NCBI GenBank assembly: GCA_036702975.1
Contig: DATNPX010000029.1
Span: 53,507 to 117,506, forward strand
Direction of reading: 5' to 3'
Length of the DNA stretch: 64,000 nucleotides
Source: DATNPX01 sp036702975
Lineage (GTDB): Bacteria; Cyanobacteriota; Vampirovibrionia; Obscuribacterales; Obscuribacteraceae
Each line of letters opens with the position of its first letter. Within the stretch, counting starts at the first letter, position 1. The translations under genes and the position numbers were made by a program. This document shows, one piece after another, positions 26,912-36,404 of this stretch. The notes below the pieces were generated by a model. It made no database searches, was not told where the DNA came from, and was given only the letters and a program-made list of their open reading frames with translations.

Positions 26912-28542
26912 AATCACTTAATCGAATCGCTTCTCTTGTTCTTGCCACGGCGCTCTTCTATGCGCCTCTGGCAGAGGCTCACTCGCAATCGACGCATAAG
27001 AGCAAGAATCGGAAGGGCGAAGAGCAATCCATAGATAGCAAGGAAACACATACGCAAAACCCCAGGCAGGCACTCGACAGTCCGCCTTGTTTGAGCTGGA
27101 TCAGTGCCCCACAAAAACCGAGAGCTCTGCTTCTGTGCATTCACGGTCTCGGTCTCTATTCTGGCAGCTACACCAATTTCGGACGTCGATTGTCGCGGCA
27201 GCGAATTTCTGTTTACGCTATCGATGTTCGTGGTTTTGGATCGTGGATGAAAAACGGTGGTCACGATCAAGTCGATTTCGATGGTTGCTTAAACGATGTG
27301 AAAACAACACTACTGTCAATTCGCGCTGCCAATCCGGGTCTACCGATATTTCTGCTTGGTGAATCCATGGGTGGTGCAATTGCGTTGCGTGCCACTTCTA
27401 TGTATCCAGATCTGGTCAACGGGCTGATATCGGCCGTTCCATCAGGCGATCGATTCAAACAAAAAAAGACCGATCTGAAAGTAGCTCTGGAGTATTTGAA
27501 GGGTGCAAATAAGCAGTTCGACGTGGGTGCGGCGATTGTAGATCAGGCGACGGCTAATCCCAAACTTCGCAAAGATTGGGCTGATAACCCGCTCGACCGG
27601 ATGGATCTTTCGCCTAAAGAGTTGATTCAATTTCAATCTTTCATGAATGACAATCACGACTCAGCCAGGAAGATAACCGACGTGCCAGTACTGATGGTGC
27701 AAGGTACAAATGACAAACTTGTCAAACCGGAGGGCACCTGGGATCTTTTCAATGAGATTGAGTCTGAGCAAAAAACGTTTCTGGCAGTGCCCAGTGAGCA
27801 TTTGATTTACGAGGAACAACAAGACAAGGAAGGAGTTGACGATCGGCGTGTCGATCAAATGACGATAGCGTGGATCTATTGTCACATGCCTGAGACTTTC
27901 AATTCGAGCGCGATTGCCGCAGCTGATCCTAGCCTGAGCATTCTATCCAACCCAATCAACTTGATCGGTCAGGCTAACTACGCAGAGGCGCAGTCTGAGT
28001 TGCAGCGGGTTTTAGAGCGTGAACCGCTTAACGCGGCAGCTCACTACTGGCTTGGGTTAGCTCTTTATAAGTCACGCAACGTCAATGGCGCCGAGAAGGA
28101 ATTCGAAACATGCGTCAGTCTCGGCAACGATCCATCGCACCTTCGAGACGCGGCGAATTATCTGCAGGCAATCAAAGGCAGAGATTTTAGCCTGCCCGCA
28201 ACGCTGCCTGCTGAGCCACCGTCAGCGAGGTCTGCTGTAAATCACGCGGAAATCTCGCAGGGCATGCCCACCGTTCTCGCCTTCTATGCACCCTGGGTCG
28301 AGCAGTGCCGCCAGATTGTACCGATGTTTGTTCAGGCTCAAAGGCGCTGGGGAAATGAACTCAAGTTAGTGCAGATAGATATCGATGATCCGCGCAACAA
28401 ACACCTGGTCCATGAATTTGCCGTCGGACCAATCCCGACCTTTGTTTTCTTGACAGCAGATGGAAACCTCGCTCAAACGAGGATTGGAATGTCAAGTTTC
28501 CCCGATTTTGCAAAGAACATAACGACGATCTTGCCGCACTGA
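26902..28542 (+). CDS. Three-domain fusion: alpha/beta hydrolase, TPR, thioredoxin-like
   Basis: A 546-residue exported protein (signal peptide about 1-27, LVLATALFYAPLAEA). Residues about 60-330 are a Hydrolase_4/monoacylglycerol-lipase-like domain: HGLGLYSGSYTNFG, nucleophile S155 in GESMGG, D271 in QGTNDKL and H300 in PSEHLIYEE complete a triad. A pair of TPRs spans about 350-430. Residues 445-546 are a thioredoxin fold (VLAFYAPWVEQCRQIVPMF), in which WCxxC is WVEQC: the first cysteine is a valine and only C469 remains, so it is not a normal disulfide reductase. GPIPTFVFL keeps the cis-proline. TTG 26902 overlaps the upstream stop by 10 bp. Lipid or ester cleavage is the likely activity. 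Confidence 0.85.
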   Translation: MVLKSLNRIASLVLATALFYAPLAEAHSQSTHKSKNRKGEEQSIDSKETHTQNPRQALDSPPCLSWISAPQKPRALLLCIHGLGLYSGSYTNFGRRLSRQRISVYAIDVRGFGSWMKNGGHDQVDFDGCLNDVKTTLLSIRAANPGLPIFLLGESMGGAIALRATSMYPDLVNGLISAVPSGDRFKQKKTDLKVALEYLKGANKQFDVGAAIVDQATANPKLRKDWADNPLDRMDLSPKELIQFQSFMNDNHDSARKITDVPVLMVQGTNDKLVKPEGTWDLFNEIESEQKTFLAVPSEHLIYEEQQDKEGVDDRRVDQMTIAWIYCHMPETFNSSAIAAADPSLSILSNPINLIGQANYAEAQSELQRVLEREPLNAAAHYWLGLALYKSRNVNGAEKEFETCVSLGNDPSHLRDAANYLQAIKGRDFSLPATLPAEPPSARSAVNHAEISQGMPTVLAFYAPWVEQCRQIVPMFVQAQRRWGNELKLVQIDIDDPRNKHLVHEFAVGPIPTFVFLTADGNLAQTRIGMSSFPDFAKNITTILPH

Positions 28543-28601
28543 GAACCCCCGTCGTTGCAGGCTCATGTATCATTATCAGGGTACACAACGCACGGTGCAT
28601 A

Positions 28602-29390
28602 ATGACAACTACCGACTTATACGAATCTGAAGCGCTTGTTGATCAGGCAAGCCTCGCAGCAGGCAAACGACAATTTTCCAGGGCAGAGAGTCTGTTCGAG
28701 CAAGCTGCAAAGCGCAGGGAAAAAGCCATAGGTGAAGACGTTAGTGTGGCGCAGATTCTCGATGAACTTGGTGCGGTTCAAATCGCGCTTGGTAAATATG
28801 CTGATGCGGAAAAAACTTTGACGAATGCGCTGAGCATGGCCGAAAAAGCTCTTTACGCTGGTCATGGTTTGCTCGTGCCGTTCTGCCAGCACCTGGCTGA
28901 CTTATTTATTTTGCAAAGCAAATGGGCTGAAGCAGAACCTTACGCAGCCAGAGCTCTGGAAATTAGCGAAAAGACTTTAAGCGGAGAGCACCGCACCACT
29001 TTGCAAAACATTCAACGTTTAGGTATGGTGCAAAGCAAGTTGGATAAGCAAGCCGAGGCAGAAAAAACTTTGACTAAAGCGCTCAAGCATATCGATTCGC
29101 CACTTGGACCACTTGAAGAATTCAAATACGAGCTGGCCATGCTGTTCCAGGCACAGGGCAAAACTGCCGAAGCAGAGAAAGCTTACAAAGAAGCGATCGA
29201 AGGACTGGAATACCGAAGTGCCTTACCAAGGTTGGCACAGTGCCTGACCAGCTATGCCGAATTTTTGAAGGCTAACAATCGAGCCGGCGAAACAGAAAAG
29301 CTTCTTGAAAGAGCGAAAACGGCGCGCGAAGCCAGTCGTGATTGGCATCATTCACCTGATATTTTCCCATCGACTTTGTTGCGCGCCTAG
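28602..29390 (+). CDS. TPR protein, last gene of aminopeptidase cluster
   Basis: A 262-residue cytoplasmic TPR protein without signal or membrane segments. It has about five kinesin-light-chain-type units, for example QILDELGAVQIALGKYADAEK, PFCQHLADLFILQSKWAEAEP and YELAMLFQAQGKTAEAEKAY. Such repeats bind other proteins. ATG 28602 follows the hydrolase fusion by 59 bp, looser than the overlaps before it, so it may have its own start of transcription. Because the rest of the cluster is exported, this protein probably acts on the cytoplasmic side or is simply adjacent. It is convergent with ppc. Confidence 0.82.
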   Translation: MTTTDLYESEALVDQASLAAGKRQFSRAESLFEQAAKRREKAIGEDVSVAQILDELGAVQIALGKYADAEKTLTNALSMAEKALYAGHGLLVPFCQHLADLFILQSKWAEAEPYAARALEISEKTLSGEHRTTLQNIQRLGMVQSKLDKQAEAEKTLTKALKHIDSPLGPLEEFKYELAMLFQAQGKTAEAEKAYKEAIEGLEYRSALPRLAQCLTSYAEFLKANNRAGETEKLLERAKTAREASRDWHHSPDIFPSTLLRA

Positions 29391-29412
29391 TGTCGCGCTG
29401 CTCTTACAAAAT

Positions 29413-32265
29413 CTAGCCTGTGTTCTGCAAACCTTCAGCGACACCGTTGATGGTCATAAGCACTGTCTCCAGCAGCATGTCTCTTTTGCCTGCGGTCTCA
29501 GACTTGTTTGTGGACTCAGATTTATTCGGGGAGTTTTCAGGCTTGTTGGCAGCGCTATCTCCAGGATCAGCGCTGGCAGTTCGCGAACGCAGCTCTTTTA
29601 GAAAACGCACCTGCAGATAACTGAGCGGATCAACATAAGGATTTCGCAGTTCGATTGAATGTTTCAGATATGGCACGTCTTCGTTCAGACTCTGCTTCTG
29701 AGAAATCGCCAGAACTGCGTTGCGAGACAATTGATATGCCGCTTCTATGCGCGGGAAATAACGGTTGCGCAACTGCTCTTCGACGAGTTCATCGGCGTAA
29801 TATCTGGCGATGTTGAAATCTGCGACGGCCAGCGCATTTTCAATTTTGGTCACCAGTCCTTTGAAAAATGGCCATTTCTGATACATCAGCTGCATCAATT
29901 TGAGATTCTCATGCTCTCTCGTCACTTGCTGAAAGGCACTGCCGAAACCGAACCAGGCAGGCAGCATGTAGCGGCTCTGTGTCCAGGCGAAAACCCATGG
30001 AATCGCCCGCAAGTCACTGATGGAATTGCTGCCCTGAGTTCTCCTGGTTGGACGCGATCCCAATCGCAACTGAGCCAGTTCGTTGATTGGCGTTGTTTGC
30101 TGGAAGAAATCGACGAAAGAAGAATCGCCATAAACCAGGTCCCGATAAGCATCAAAAGCCAGTTTCGAGAAGTTTTCCATAAACGTAAGCCACTCTGCTC
30201 GATCGAATTCAAGCCGCTGGTGCTCGACGTCATGAACACTGGTCTCGACTACTGCCGCAGCCAATCTATCGAAGTTCCGCACTGCGATTTCATGCAGCGC
30301 GTATTTTGAAGCGATTACTTCGCCTTGCTCGGTAATTTTGATGCGACCAGCCACCGTACCTGGTGGCTGCGCGAGGATTGCCGCATGAGTAGGTCCACCG
30401 CCACGCCCGATTGTGCCGCCCCGACCGTGGAACAAGCGCAGTTTTATACCGAGTTTACTGCCCATTTCAACCAGCTGCTTTTGCGCTTTATAAAGTTCCC
30501 AGTTGGACGTGACGATGCCACCATCTTTGCCACTGTCAGAGTAGCCAATCATGATTTCCTGCAGATTGTCCATGTTCTGGAGATATTCACGATAGGCGGT
30601 GTTTTCCAGCAAAGAGTTCAACATAGCAGGAGCTCGGCGCAAGTCGTCTATTGTTTCGAAGAGGGGCACGACACTGATTTTGCGCTGCGGGTGGAACTGC
30701 AGATCGTAAAGACCTGCATCTTTAGCGAAAAGAAGAACGGTAAGAAGGTCGCTCACGTCCTGAGTCATACTGACTATGTAAGTGTCCACCGCCGCTTTGC
30801 CGTATCTGTCCTGACAATCGGTCATGGTGCGAAAAACTTCAATCGTCTCGTTAGTAGCCTCCGAAAACCGAGAGTCGGCTGGAAGCATAGGTCTTTTGTT
30901 GGAAATCTCTCTGGTCAACCAGGCTTGCTTTTCAGGCTCGGACAGATTTTTATAACCGCCCGGGATCAAATCGAGGACCTCAGCAATCTCTTCAAGAGCA
31001 GCTTTGTGTCTGGCGCTGTGTTGTCGCAAATCCAGCTTGGCCAGATGGAAGCCGAAAATATCGACACTGTAAATCAATCGCCGCAAGCTATCCAGGCTCG
31101 CATCGCAACCGGCTGCCAGAAGGGCATCAAGCTGCATCTGCAGGTCATGCCTCAATTCAGAAGGATGATTGTACGCCACTGCTTTGTTAGCACCACTGAC
31201 GGTGTTGCGCAGTTTTTCTTGAATGTACAGCAATTTCTGCCGAAAAGGCTCGAATGTATAACGCCCATCAATTCTGCGCGCGATTTCCGGCATCGCCAGC
31301 TGGTCTTGCGCCAGCGACTGTCGCACCTCTTCCGATAACTGGATCCAATTTTCCGATTGACTGAGATGGCTAAAGATTATTTCGAGCTGCGAAAGATATC
31401 GATTCAGAATAATCGAACGGTGATACGCCATAGTTTGCCTGGTGACATCAGGCGTTACAAACGGGTTTCCATCCCGGTCTCCACCAATCCACGACCCGAA
31501 GGTGATGAATCTGTTGGGCGCTGATTCGTCATTTTTACCAGCGTGGGCTTGCAAATCTTCGTGCACATCTACAACCGCGTCCATGACCACGTGCTCGAAG
31601 TGATAAAGTCCGTAACGCACTTCATCCATAACCGCCGGCTTGAAATAAACAATACTGTCGGTCAGCCAGAGAGATTCAACGACGCTGCGCAGCCCTTTCT
31701 CGATGCGAGCACTTTCTTTGCGAGTTAAAGGGGGATGGTCACGCTTACTGAGATAGCCGGCCAGTTCCAGCTGATGCATTAACACTGTGCGTCGTGTTAT
31801 CTCAGTGGGATGAGCAGTAAAGACGACCTGAATGTCAATTTCCTTAAGTAAGCTGGCGACTCGCTCTGTCTCTTGTGCAGGGAGATGATCGAAAAATTCG
31901 GCAAGAGAGCCGTCTTGTGATTTCGTGCTGCCACTTGATTCAGCAAACGCGCGTCTTCGCCGTCTGTGATTCTGCTCGGCAATGTTGGTCAGGTCAAAAT
32001 ACGTAAGGAAGGCTTTAATTACTTTACTGGCGGTGTCGGAGTCCACACTGGCTATCAGGTGCTGCAGCTCGCTTTTTGCCGCGGCGTCGTCACTGTCATG
32101 GATCCTTTTAAACAGGCTGCGAAACTTCTCAACGCAGGAGAAAACTTCTTCCCCGTCGAAACGGATAATCGTGTCGCCTAAGATATTTCCAAGTAAACGA
32201 ACGTCGTCGCGTAAGGGCTTGCTGCGTTCTCTGAACTCGGCAGGAATTTCCAAATTTGACTTCAT
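29413..32265 (-). CDS. ppc: Phosphoenolpyruvate carboxylase
   Basis: About 950 residues. It adds bicarbonate to PEP to form oxaloacetate, refilling the TCA cycle. The catalytic histidine is in VVFTAHPTEITRRT, FGSWIGGDRDGNP and GYSDSGKDGG follow, and the glycine-rich loop is FHGRGGTIGRGGGP with PGTVAGRIKITEQGE after it; GSRPTRR is the lysine/arginine region. The last residues are QNTG, the invariant C-terminus that reaches the active site. Just before it, a low-complexity insert of about 35 residues rich in Ser, Asn, Lys and Glu interrupts the normally conserved end. ATG 32265 is preferred; a TTG at 32313 would add 16 residues. Single gene, divergent from a PBP gene. Confidence 0.96.
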   Translation of the reverse strand: MKSNLEIPAEFRERSKPLRDDVRLLGNILGDTIIRFDGEEVFSCVEKFRSLFKRIHDSDDAAAKSELQHLIASVDSDTASKVIKAFLTYFDLTNIAEQNHRRRRRAFAESSGSTKSQDGSLAEFFDHLPAQETERVASLLKEIDIQVVFTAHPTEITRRTVLMHQLELAGYLSKRDHPPLTRKESARIEKGLRSVVESLWLTDSIVYFKPAVMDEVRYGLYHFEHVVMDAVVDVHEDLQAHAGKNDESAPNRFITFGSWIGGDRDGNPFVTPDVTRQTMAYHRSIILNRYLSQLEIIFSHLSQSENWIQLSEEVRQSLAQDQLAMPEIARRIDGRYTFEPFRQKLLYIQEKLRNTVSGANKAVAYNHPSELRHDLQMQLDALLAAGCDASLDSLRRLIYSVDIFGFHLAKLDLRQHSARHKAALEEIAEVLDLIPGGYKNLSEPEKQAWLTREISNKRPMLPADSRFSEATNETIEVFRTMTDCQDRYGKAAVDTYIVSMTQDVSDLLTVLLFAKDAGLYDLQFHPQRKISVVPLFETIDDLRRAPAMLNSLLENTAYREYLQNMDNLQEIMIGYSDSGKDGGIVTSNWELYKAQKQLVEMGSKLGIKLRLFHGRGGTIGRGGGPTHAAILAQPPGTVAGRIKITEQGEVIASKYALHEIAVRNFDRLAAAVVETSVHDVEHQRLEFDRAEWLTFMENFSKLAFDAYRDLVYGDSSFVDFFQQTTPINELAQLRLGSRPTRRTQGSNSISDLRAIPWVFAWTQSRYMLPAWFGFGSAFQQVTREHENLKLMQLMYQKWPFFKGLVTKIENALAVADFNIARYYADELVEEQLRNRYFPRIEAAYQLSRNAVLAISQKQSLNEDVPYLKHSIELRNPYVDPLSYLQVRFLKELRSRTASADPGDSAANKPENSPNKSESTNKSETAGKRDMLLETVLMTINGVAEGLQNTG

Positions 32266-32404
32266 CTCTGCCTGTCTATTTCTTTCACTGACCAGCCGTG
32301 CCTCTCCCGTCAATGCTCATCTTATTGAAAGGCGCCAGGTGAAACAATTGTTTGTGCACATTTGTGCCACCTGACATGTCTTGCAGCATTTCGCCGCTGT
32401 ATAA

Positions 32405-34630
32405 ATGCTCTTGTTGAGTTGGAACCTCTCGTTCGCTAAAGACGTCCATCGAACTGAACCACCGCGGTGTTCTCAATTGCAAACTCATTTACCACAGCCT
32501 AAAAGCGACCAGTCCGTTAACTTTCCGCGTCGACCGCAGCGGCGCATGCTGCTCATCGCCGCGGCTGTAATCGGCGTCGCTGGGTCAACGGCACTCGGCG
32601 CTGCCTGGAACCAGTTCCATGACTGGGGTACTGTTAGCCTGCCCGACGAAAACGTTGGACTGAAGCTCTTTGACCGCCAGGACCGACCGATCTGCACTTT
32701 GCTGCCCGATAAAGAATATTCGCCTGTTCCGCTCGGAAAGGTGGCCAGAAGCTTTCAGCAGGCGCTGATAGCGACGGAAGATCGCGATTTCTACCATCAC
32801 GCGGGTGTGAACATCGAAAGTATTGTGCGCGCCTCTCTCGCCAATGTGCGAGCCGGTCATGTGGTTCAGGGCGGTTCGACCATCACGCAGCAGCTTGTCA
32901 AAAATTTGTACTCAAGTGATAGCAAACGAACCTTATTCGTCAAGATAAAGGAAGCGATCAAGGCAATCGAACTCAGTCAGAGATATCCAAAGGACAAAAT
33001 TCTCGAGTCATATTTGAACTTCGTTTATTTCGGCCGCGGCACGTGGGGTATCGAGTCCGCATCTCAACGATACTTCGCCAAACACGCCTCGGAACTTGAT
33101 CTTGCACAATCTGCATATCTCGCTGGCATCGTCAATGCTCCGACACGCCTGAGCACTCACAAAACGGATGCGTTGCTGCGTCAACATGAAGTGCTCGATA
33201 ACATGGTAGAAGAGCATTACATTACACCTGAAGCGGCATCCAGAGCCAAACAAGAGAAGCTGACCTTCAAGGGGGCTGAGACCAGACCGGAGCACTTCGC
33301 GTACTATCTCAATTATGTTGTTACCCTTTTGCAGCAGGAAAAGTATTCAGACGATGACCTCTGGAACAAGGGCACACGCGTATTCACCAATCTTGACCCA
33401 GCAGCGCAGATTCAAGCCGATCAGAGTTTGACGCAGGGAATTCGCAAGGCACCGGCTGGAGTTTCACAGGGGGCTTTGGTTTCTATATCTGTGAGGGACG
33501 GGGCAGTTATAGCCATGGTCGGAGGAGTCGGCACGTACGACAAAAGTCCCTGGAATCGTGCTACTGGTCCACACACAGCCGGATCGGCATTTAAACCTTT
33601 CGTCTATCTGACCGGGTTGGAAACCGGCGTTCTGAAACCTGACACCACCATATACGATGCTCCTCTGGCAATTGATATACCTGGTCAGGATGCGTACACA
33701 CCTAAAAACTTCGACGGAAAGTATCTGGGACCAATCACGATCCGCAAAGCTCTTGCGCTCTCGCGTAATACCTGCGCAGTTCGGGTCACTCAGGCAGTGA
33801 CGCCCGAGAAAGTAGTTGACACCGCTGTGAGAGCCGGAATAACATCAAAACTTGAGCCGACTCTGGCTCTGGGACTGGGAGCCTCGGCTGTCTCGCCGCT
33901 CGATATGGCAAACAGTTACGCCACTCTGGCCAGGTCTGGTGTGCGCATGACCCCGAGTTTCATCAGGCGGGTAGAGTCAAAAAACAAGAGGATTTTGCAT
34001 CAGTATGCCCCTGAATCTTCCAGAGTCTTCGCTGCAGAGCCCGTCGCAGAGCTGGTCGACGCTATGCAAGACGTTGTGCAGAAGGGTACCGGAACTCAGG
34101 CGCGTCTTTTCGATCGCCCGGTCGCCGGTAAAACGGGCACTGCAGATGGTGCGAGGGATATCTGGTTCATCGGCTTCACACCAGATACAGTCACGGCCGT
34201 CTGGGGCGGAAACGACAAAAATGCCGCTATCGCCGGAAACCAGGTCACCGGTGGAACAATCATGGCCGGCATCTGGCAAAATTACATGAAGGCATACTAT
34301 AAGTCACATCCGACCCCGGCAGGAGCTTTTGTCGCGCCCCAGACGCCGCTTGCCGAGGAAGTCGATCAAATACACTTCCTGCCACAACCAGCGGGGATTT
34401 TCGACAATATAACAAATATGATTAGCGGCGATGGTCAACAGCAAACCGACATACCGGTGGCACCTCCATTAAATGGTGGCAACGCTATGCCTCTAGTTGC
34501 ACCACCTGTGCAGAGAAACTTCGGCACCGCCCCATTGCACGCGGGAAAGCCTCAGGCGATTCACGAAAACAAGCCAAAGAAAAAATTCAGATTCAAGAAG
34601 TTCTTCAACAAGCTAATCAATCTTTTTTAG
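32405..34630 (+). CDS. Class A penicillin-binding protein (PBP1A-type)
   Basis: A 741-residue bifunctional peptidoglycan synthase with a short cytoplasmic N-terminus and one membrane helix (MLLIAAAVIGVAGSTALGA, about 48-66). The glycosyltransferase-51 domain has the catalytic glutamate in IATEDRDFYHHAG and the motifs GGSTITQQLVKNLY and SYLNFVYFGRG. The transpeptidase domain has SxxK in AGSAFKPF, SxN in LSRNTCAV and KTG in AGKTGTADGARD. The tail after about 640 is Pro-rich and ends strongly basic (KKKFRFKKFFNK), perhaps binding the membrane or cell wall polymers. ATG 32405 lacks a clear ribosome binding site, so the exact start is uncertain. Single gene. Confidence 0.95.
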   Translation: MLLLSWNLSFAKDVHRTEPPRCSQLQTHLPQPKSDQSVNFPRRPQRRMLLIAAAVIGVAGSTALGAAWNQFHDWGTVSLPDENVGLKLFDRQDRPICTLLPDKEYSPVPLGKVARSFQQALIATEDRDFYHHAGVNIESIVRASLANVRAGHVVQGGSTITQQLVKNLYSSDSKRTLFVKIKEAIKAIELSQRYPKDKILESYLNFVYFGRGTWGIESASQRYFAKHASELDLAQSAYLAGIVNAPTRLSTHKTDALLRQHEVLDNMVEEHYITPEAASRAKQEKLTFKGAETRPEHFAYYLNYVVTLLQQEKYSDDDLWNKGTRVFTNLDPAAQIQADQSLTQGIRKAPAGVSQGALVSISVRDGAVIAMVGGVGTYDKSPWNRATGPHTAGSAFKPFVYLTGLETGVLKPDTTIYDAPLAIDIPGQDAYTPKNFDGKYLGPITIRKALALSRNTCAVRVTQAVTPEKVVDTAVRAGITSKLEPTLALGLGASAVSPLDMANSYATLARSGVRMTPSFIRRVESKNKRILHQYAPESSRVFAAEPVAELVDAMQDVVQKGTGTQARLFDRPVAGKTGTADGARDIWFIGFTPDTVTAVWGGNDKNAAIAGNQVTGGTIMAGIWQNYMKAYYKSHPTPAGAFVAPQTPLAEEVDQIHFLPQPAGIFDNITNMISGDGQQQTDIPVAPPLNGGNAMPLVAPPVQRNFGTAPLHAGKPQAIHENKPKKKFRFKKFFNKLINLF

Positions 34631-34730
34631 TCAATCCGTCGGCTTTTCCAGTTCGCGCGAAACGCAAAGTCGAGTGATAGAGTGAAAGTAAGAGTGTGTT
34701 GAATTGATTTTAAAAGCTTGATTTACGAAG

Positions 34731-35915
34731 ATGGAATCGAAGAGCAAAGTTGAACAGATTGCAAGCACAATCACGAGCATTGTGCTTTCTATTGGACTCA
34801 TAGCTGGTCTTTTCTATCTGTGGATACATTCCTCCAGAACATTTCAGGCCGATAGCTTCAAGACACTTTCGGCAATGCTCTCAAGCAGTGGTGACTTTGT
34901 CTCCCACGTTTTTAGCGTTAAGCATCCGCAAGACTCAAGCACAGCAGCAGTTCAAACATCTACCGGAAACGGAGACTTGTTCGAGATTCAAACAGGAAGT
35001 GCAAAAGAACACCACAAATCAAAGACTACTGTGATTTTGCACAAAGAGAGCTCCGAGCCCGATCAAGCAGAAAGGGCAAAGATAGCGATGATGCCGACGC
35101 CACCATTTGCGACACCTTCACCGCCGCGACTACCGAAAGTAATCAAGCATGGTAAGCCGATCCAATTTATCAAAAAAACTGTATCGCATGTACCTCTTTA
35201 CGAAACGATCATAAATTTGCAAGACCCTGAAACTTTCCTCAGTATCGGCTTGGCCAACAATGCCTTCCTTGCAAACGACAAAGATATGACTCACGGCGAT
35301 GAAACCTTTGACTCTTTAGTCAAAAAGGCGCACGGGAGCGTCGTCATGAATGGCACATTTTTCAGCAAAGACGACCAGAAGCGCGTTATGGGAAACATGG
35401 TGTCAGGTGGGCGATTCTTAAAATACAGCCCCTGGGAAAATTTTGGCACCACATTCGGTTTGACGCGGCATAACCGTCCTGTCATGGTGACCGCGCGCGA
35501 AGAAGAAATTCCAAAGTGGGGAGAGCACTGGTTCTCGTTAACATGCGGACCGCGTTTGCTAAAGGATGGTGAAGTCTGGCTTAATCCGGAAAAAGAGGGC
35601 TTCGCCGATTCTCACGTCCTGGGAATTGGTCCGCGGTGCGCACTGGGGTTCAATGCTGCCGGCGACCAGTTGATCTTGTGCACGTTTATGAATGGACTGT
35701 CGCTGCCCGAGGAGGCTCGATTGATGAAGGAACTGGGGTGCAGTGAGGCTATGAATCTCGATGGAGGGGCTTCACGGTCGCTTGCGCATAATGGCGCGAT
35801 AGTCGTGCCCGCCGGGCGTCCTCTAACCAACGTATTAATTGTCTACGATGCTAAAAACAAGGCTCCCCAGTCGCTTGTTACCTCATGGAATGCTTTTCAG
35901 GAAAGCGCCAAGTAA
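34731..35915 (+). CDS. Membrane-anchored phosphodiester glycosidase (NAGPA/DUF2233) family protein
   Basis: A 394-residue protein with one N-terminal membrane helix (ITSIVLSIGLIAGLFYLWI, about 12-32), a Pro/Ser-rich linker to about 135, then a domain of the NAGPA (phosphodiester alpha-GlcNAcase-like) family: VVMNGTFFSK, GGRFLKYSPWENFGTTFG, HVLGIGPRCALGFN and the signature EAMNLDGGASRSL, ending in LTNVLIVYD. In bacteria such domains occur in cell-envelope proteins; the enzyme activity is shown only for a few. The extracytoplasmic position next to a PBP gene suggests a role in envelope glycan turnover, by inference. It ends 19 bp from the convergent thioesterase gene. Confidence 0.87.
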   Translation: MESKSKVEQIASTITSIVLSIGLIAGLFYLWIHSSRTFQADSFKTLSAMLSSSGDFVSHVFSVKHPQDSSTAAVQTSTGNGDLFEIQTGSAKEHHKSKTTVILHKESSEPDQAERAKIAMMPTPPFATPSPPRLPKVIKHGKPIQFIKKTVSHVPLYETIINLQDPETFLSIGLANNAFLANDKDMTHGDETFDSLVKKAHGSVVMNGTFFSKDDQKRVMGNMVSGGRFLKYSPWENFGTTFGLTRHNRPVMVTAREEEIPKWGEHWFSLTCGPRLLKDGEVWLNPEKEGFADSHVLGIGPRCALGFNAAGDQLILCTFMNGLSLPEEARLMKELGCSEAMNLDGGASRSLAHNGAIVVPAGRPLTNVLIVYDAKNKAPQSLVTSWNAFQESAK

Positions 35916-35934
35916 AGCCTGGTGTAAAGCGCCG

Positions 35935-36399
35935 CTAACCGCGCTTCTTAACGAGCGGATATAGAATCATCTGAGTGCACCGAAAGAAGCATATTGCTTT
36001 TCCGGTTTCTTCACTGGTGACCGTGGCGTCCCATACCTGGGTGCCCTTACCGCCGTGAACTAGAGTTGCTTCGCAACTTATCGTGCCACTGCGAGCAGTG
36101 CCGATGAAGTTGCTTTTCAGCTCAATCGTTGTAAATCCTGTAGCACCAGGCGGAAGATTCGCGACCGAGCCGTATCCGCAACTGGTATCAGCAAGCGCGA
36201 CAACAGATGCTGCGTGCAAATAGCCATTGGGAGCAAGCAATTCGTCTCGAATCTTCAAAATGCTCTTAAGCTTGCCTGGGGAGACATGAGTAACTTCCAG
36301 TCCTATCAGACCTGGCAACCGCCCTTTGCTTCTTTCATTCAAGAGTTCGACTGTCACTATTTTTGCAGGCATACGGGTTTCCGGCGAAAGAGAAGTCAT
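35935..36399 (-). CDS. PaaI-family hotdog thioesterase
   Basis: A 154-residue hotdog-fold protein. The segment LLAPNGYLHAASVVALADTSCGYG is the family's conserved helix-containing motif, shown here in its parts NGYLHAASV and ALADTSCGYG; the aspartate there is the usual catalytic base position. GFTTIELKSNFIGTA is the following strand pair. Members hydrolyse aromatic or medium-chain acyl-CoA thioesters. The substrate is not known. ATG start; lies downstream of the Ser/Asn/Gln-rich gene on the same strand but is separated from it by a strong terminator, so it needs its own promoter in the 75-bp gap or is weakly expressed by read-through. Confidence 0.88.
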   Translation of the reverse strand: MTSLSPETRMPAKIVTVELLNERSKGRLPGLIGLEVTHVSPGKLKSILKIRDELLAPNGYLHAASVVALADTSCGYGSVANLPPGATGFTTIELKSNFIGTARSGTISCEATLVHGGKGTQVWDATVTSEETGKAICFFRCTQMILYPLVKKRG

Positions 36400-36404
36400 A
36401 TTCT

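Noticed and set aside
30325..31338. A 337-codon plus-strand open frame inside ppc
   Set aside because: It is the complement of a well-supported PEP carboxylase gene and has no domain of its own.
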